This document shows positions 15,016 to 15,795 of a stretch of DNA of 15,795 nucleotides, piece by piece. How positions within the stretch are numbered: the first letter of the stretch is position 1; each line of letters starts with the position of its first letter. The position numbers and the translations under genes are program-made. The stretch comes from DASZCR01 sp035942915 (GTDB lineage Bacteria; Acidobacteriota; Blastocatellia; Pyrinomonadales; Pyrinomonadaceae). A model generated the notes under the pieces. That model did no database searches and had not been told where the DNA came from. It saw nothing but the letters and a program-made list of their open reading frames with translations. The stretch spans positions 1 through 15,795 of the forward strand of contig DASZCR010000343.1 of NCBI GenBank assembly GCA_035942915.1. Reading direction: 5' to 3'.

Positions 15016-15795
15016 ATGCCAATGTCACGCACAAGGAAAGTCTTTCTCATCATCGGCGGCATACTGCTGGCTCTGGTCGTCCTCGTCTTCGTCGGCTTCG
15101 CCTTGCTCATCGCTTCGTTCCGCGACGCCGAGCCGGAGGTGGCGGATAACAGCGTCCTCGTCCTCAAGGTCTCCGGCTCTCTGCCGGACTTTGCCAGCGA
15201 AGACCCGTTCGCCAGTCGCTTTCTCGGCGCTGAGACCAACTCTCTGACGAGTCTCGTCACGCAGTTCAGGAAGGCGAAGGCCGACAAACGCATCAAGGCC
15301 GTGCTGCTCGACATCGGCTTCCTCGAAACGGGTTGGGCGAAGGCCGACGAGATTCGCAGCGCCATCGCAGACTTCCGCACTTCGGGAAAGCCCATCTACG
15401 CCTACATGGAGGTCGGCACCGATAAGGAGTTCTACGTCGCCGCCGCGTGCGACAAGATTTACGTGCCGCCCGTCGGCGACCTCTTCATCAACGGCCTTGC
15501 CGCCGAGGCCATGTTCTTTCGCGGCTCGCTCGACAAGTTGGGCGTCTACCCGGATTTCTATCAGATAGGCAAGTACAAGAACGCGCCCGACCAGTACACG
15601 CGCAAGGAGATGTCTGAGGCGCACAGGGAGGTCATCAACTCCATCCTCGACGACATCTTCAATCGCTACGTCGAGACGGTCGCGCGCGACCGTCGCAAGT
15701 CTGTCGAGGACGTGCGCACGCTCATCGACAACGCTCCGCTCAACGCGCGCGATGCCGAAGCGGCAGGTCTCATCGACGGCGCGCCAGATGAGGTC
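15016..15795 (+). CDS. sppA: Signal peptide peptidase SppA, 67K (long) type, N-terminal part
   Basis: Membrane-bound serine protease of the S49 family that degrades cleaved signal peptides. The first 260 residues are in the window; the frame is open at the right edge. A single hydrophobic segment at about 9-33 anchors it. A ClpP-like fold follows, with KAVLLDIG (94-101), FYVAAACDKIYVPPVG (139-154) and QIGKYKNAPDQYTRKEMS (183-200). In E. coli SppA the catalytic lysine lies in GTYKSA, which aligns with Lys188 here. The S-G-G-Y serine motif expected just before VAAACDKIYV in short SppA is absent (GTDKEFY instead), so the serine should lie in the missing C-terminal half, as in the 67K form. AAGG lies 12 bases before the ATG; a second ATG at 15022 is equally possible. 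Confidence 0.9.
   Translation, partial: MPMSRTRKVFLIIGGILLALVVLVFVGFALLIASFRDAEPEVADNSVLVLKVSGSLPDFASEDPFASRFLGAETNSLTSLVTQFRKAKADKRIKAVLLDIGFLETGWAKADEIRSAIADFRTSGKPIYAYMEVGTDKEFYVAAACDKIYVPPVGDLFINGLAAEAMFFRGSLDKLGVYPDFYQIGKYKNAPDQYTRKEMSEAHREVINSILDDIFNRYVETVARDRRKSVEDVRTLIDNAPLNARDAEAAGLIDGAPDEV

Noticed and set aside
15016..15795. A broken SppA lacking its catalytic serine
   Set aside because: The missing serine motif in this half is the normal arrangement of the long 67K form, where Lys and Ser lie in different halves; the second half lies beyond the window.

Overview
The window looks like ordinary chromosomal DNA from a GC-rich bacterium (codon third positions strongly G/C, CGCG/GCGC strings everywhere). 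The mix of a very long NorD-like protein, a Bacillus/Thermus-type FadR, a many-PAS hybrid kinase and a heptanucleotide repeat block fits Acidobacteriota (Blastocatellia-like). That placement is an inference from gene style; no rRNA or other marker is present. I see no mobile element, integrase, CRISPR array or phage gene.

Layout. 1-3748: an orphan hybrid histidine kinase on the minus strand (membrane DUF4118-like sensor, four PAS, GAF, HisKA, HATPase, receiver). 3749-4145: a non-coding divergent spacer. 4146-4787: a small plus-strand alpha/beta hydrolase, separated from the convergent fadD by a strong bidirectional terminator. 4866-13513: a long run of minus-strand genes, read in transcription order as a MoxR-type ATPase (NorQ/CbbQ-like), a 1102-residue NorD-like VWA protein, a flavin-barrel stress protein, tRNA-Ser(UGA) with its own promoter and terminator, an MscS channel, a TetR-family FadR and a long-chain acyl-CoA synthetase. 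13514-13785: a divergent spacer with a block of heptanucleotide repeats in two orientations. 13786-14895: mnmA on the plus strand. 15016 to the right edge: the start of a 67K-type sppA, cut off by the window.

Three units stand out as working together. First, fadR and fadD share an ATGA stop/start overlap. An 18-bp dyad (TGAATG-N6-CATTCA) upstream of fadR matches the FadR box known from Firmicutes, so the pair reads as a self-regulated fatty-acid activation operon. Second, the NorQ-like ATPase and NorD-like VWA protein form a MoxR/VWA chaperone pair, but no nitric oxide reductase or RubisCO gene lies in the window. The VWA protein also carries a long alpha-helical repeat region at its N terminus, so its client is unknown. 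Third, the tRNA-Ser gene is sandwiched between protein genes; its -35 box contains the stop codon of the upstream gene, and its terminator sits where the longest mscS reading frame would begin.
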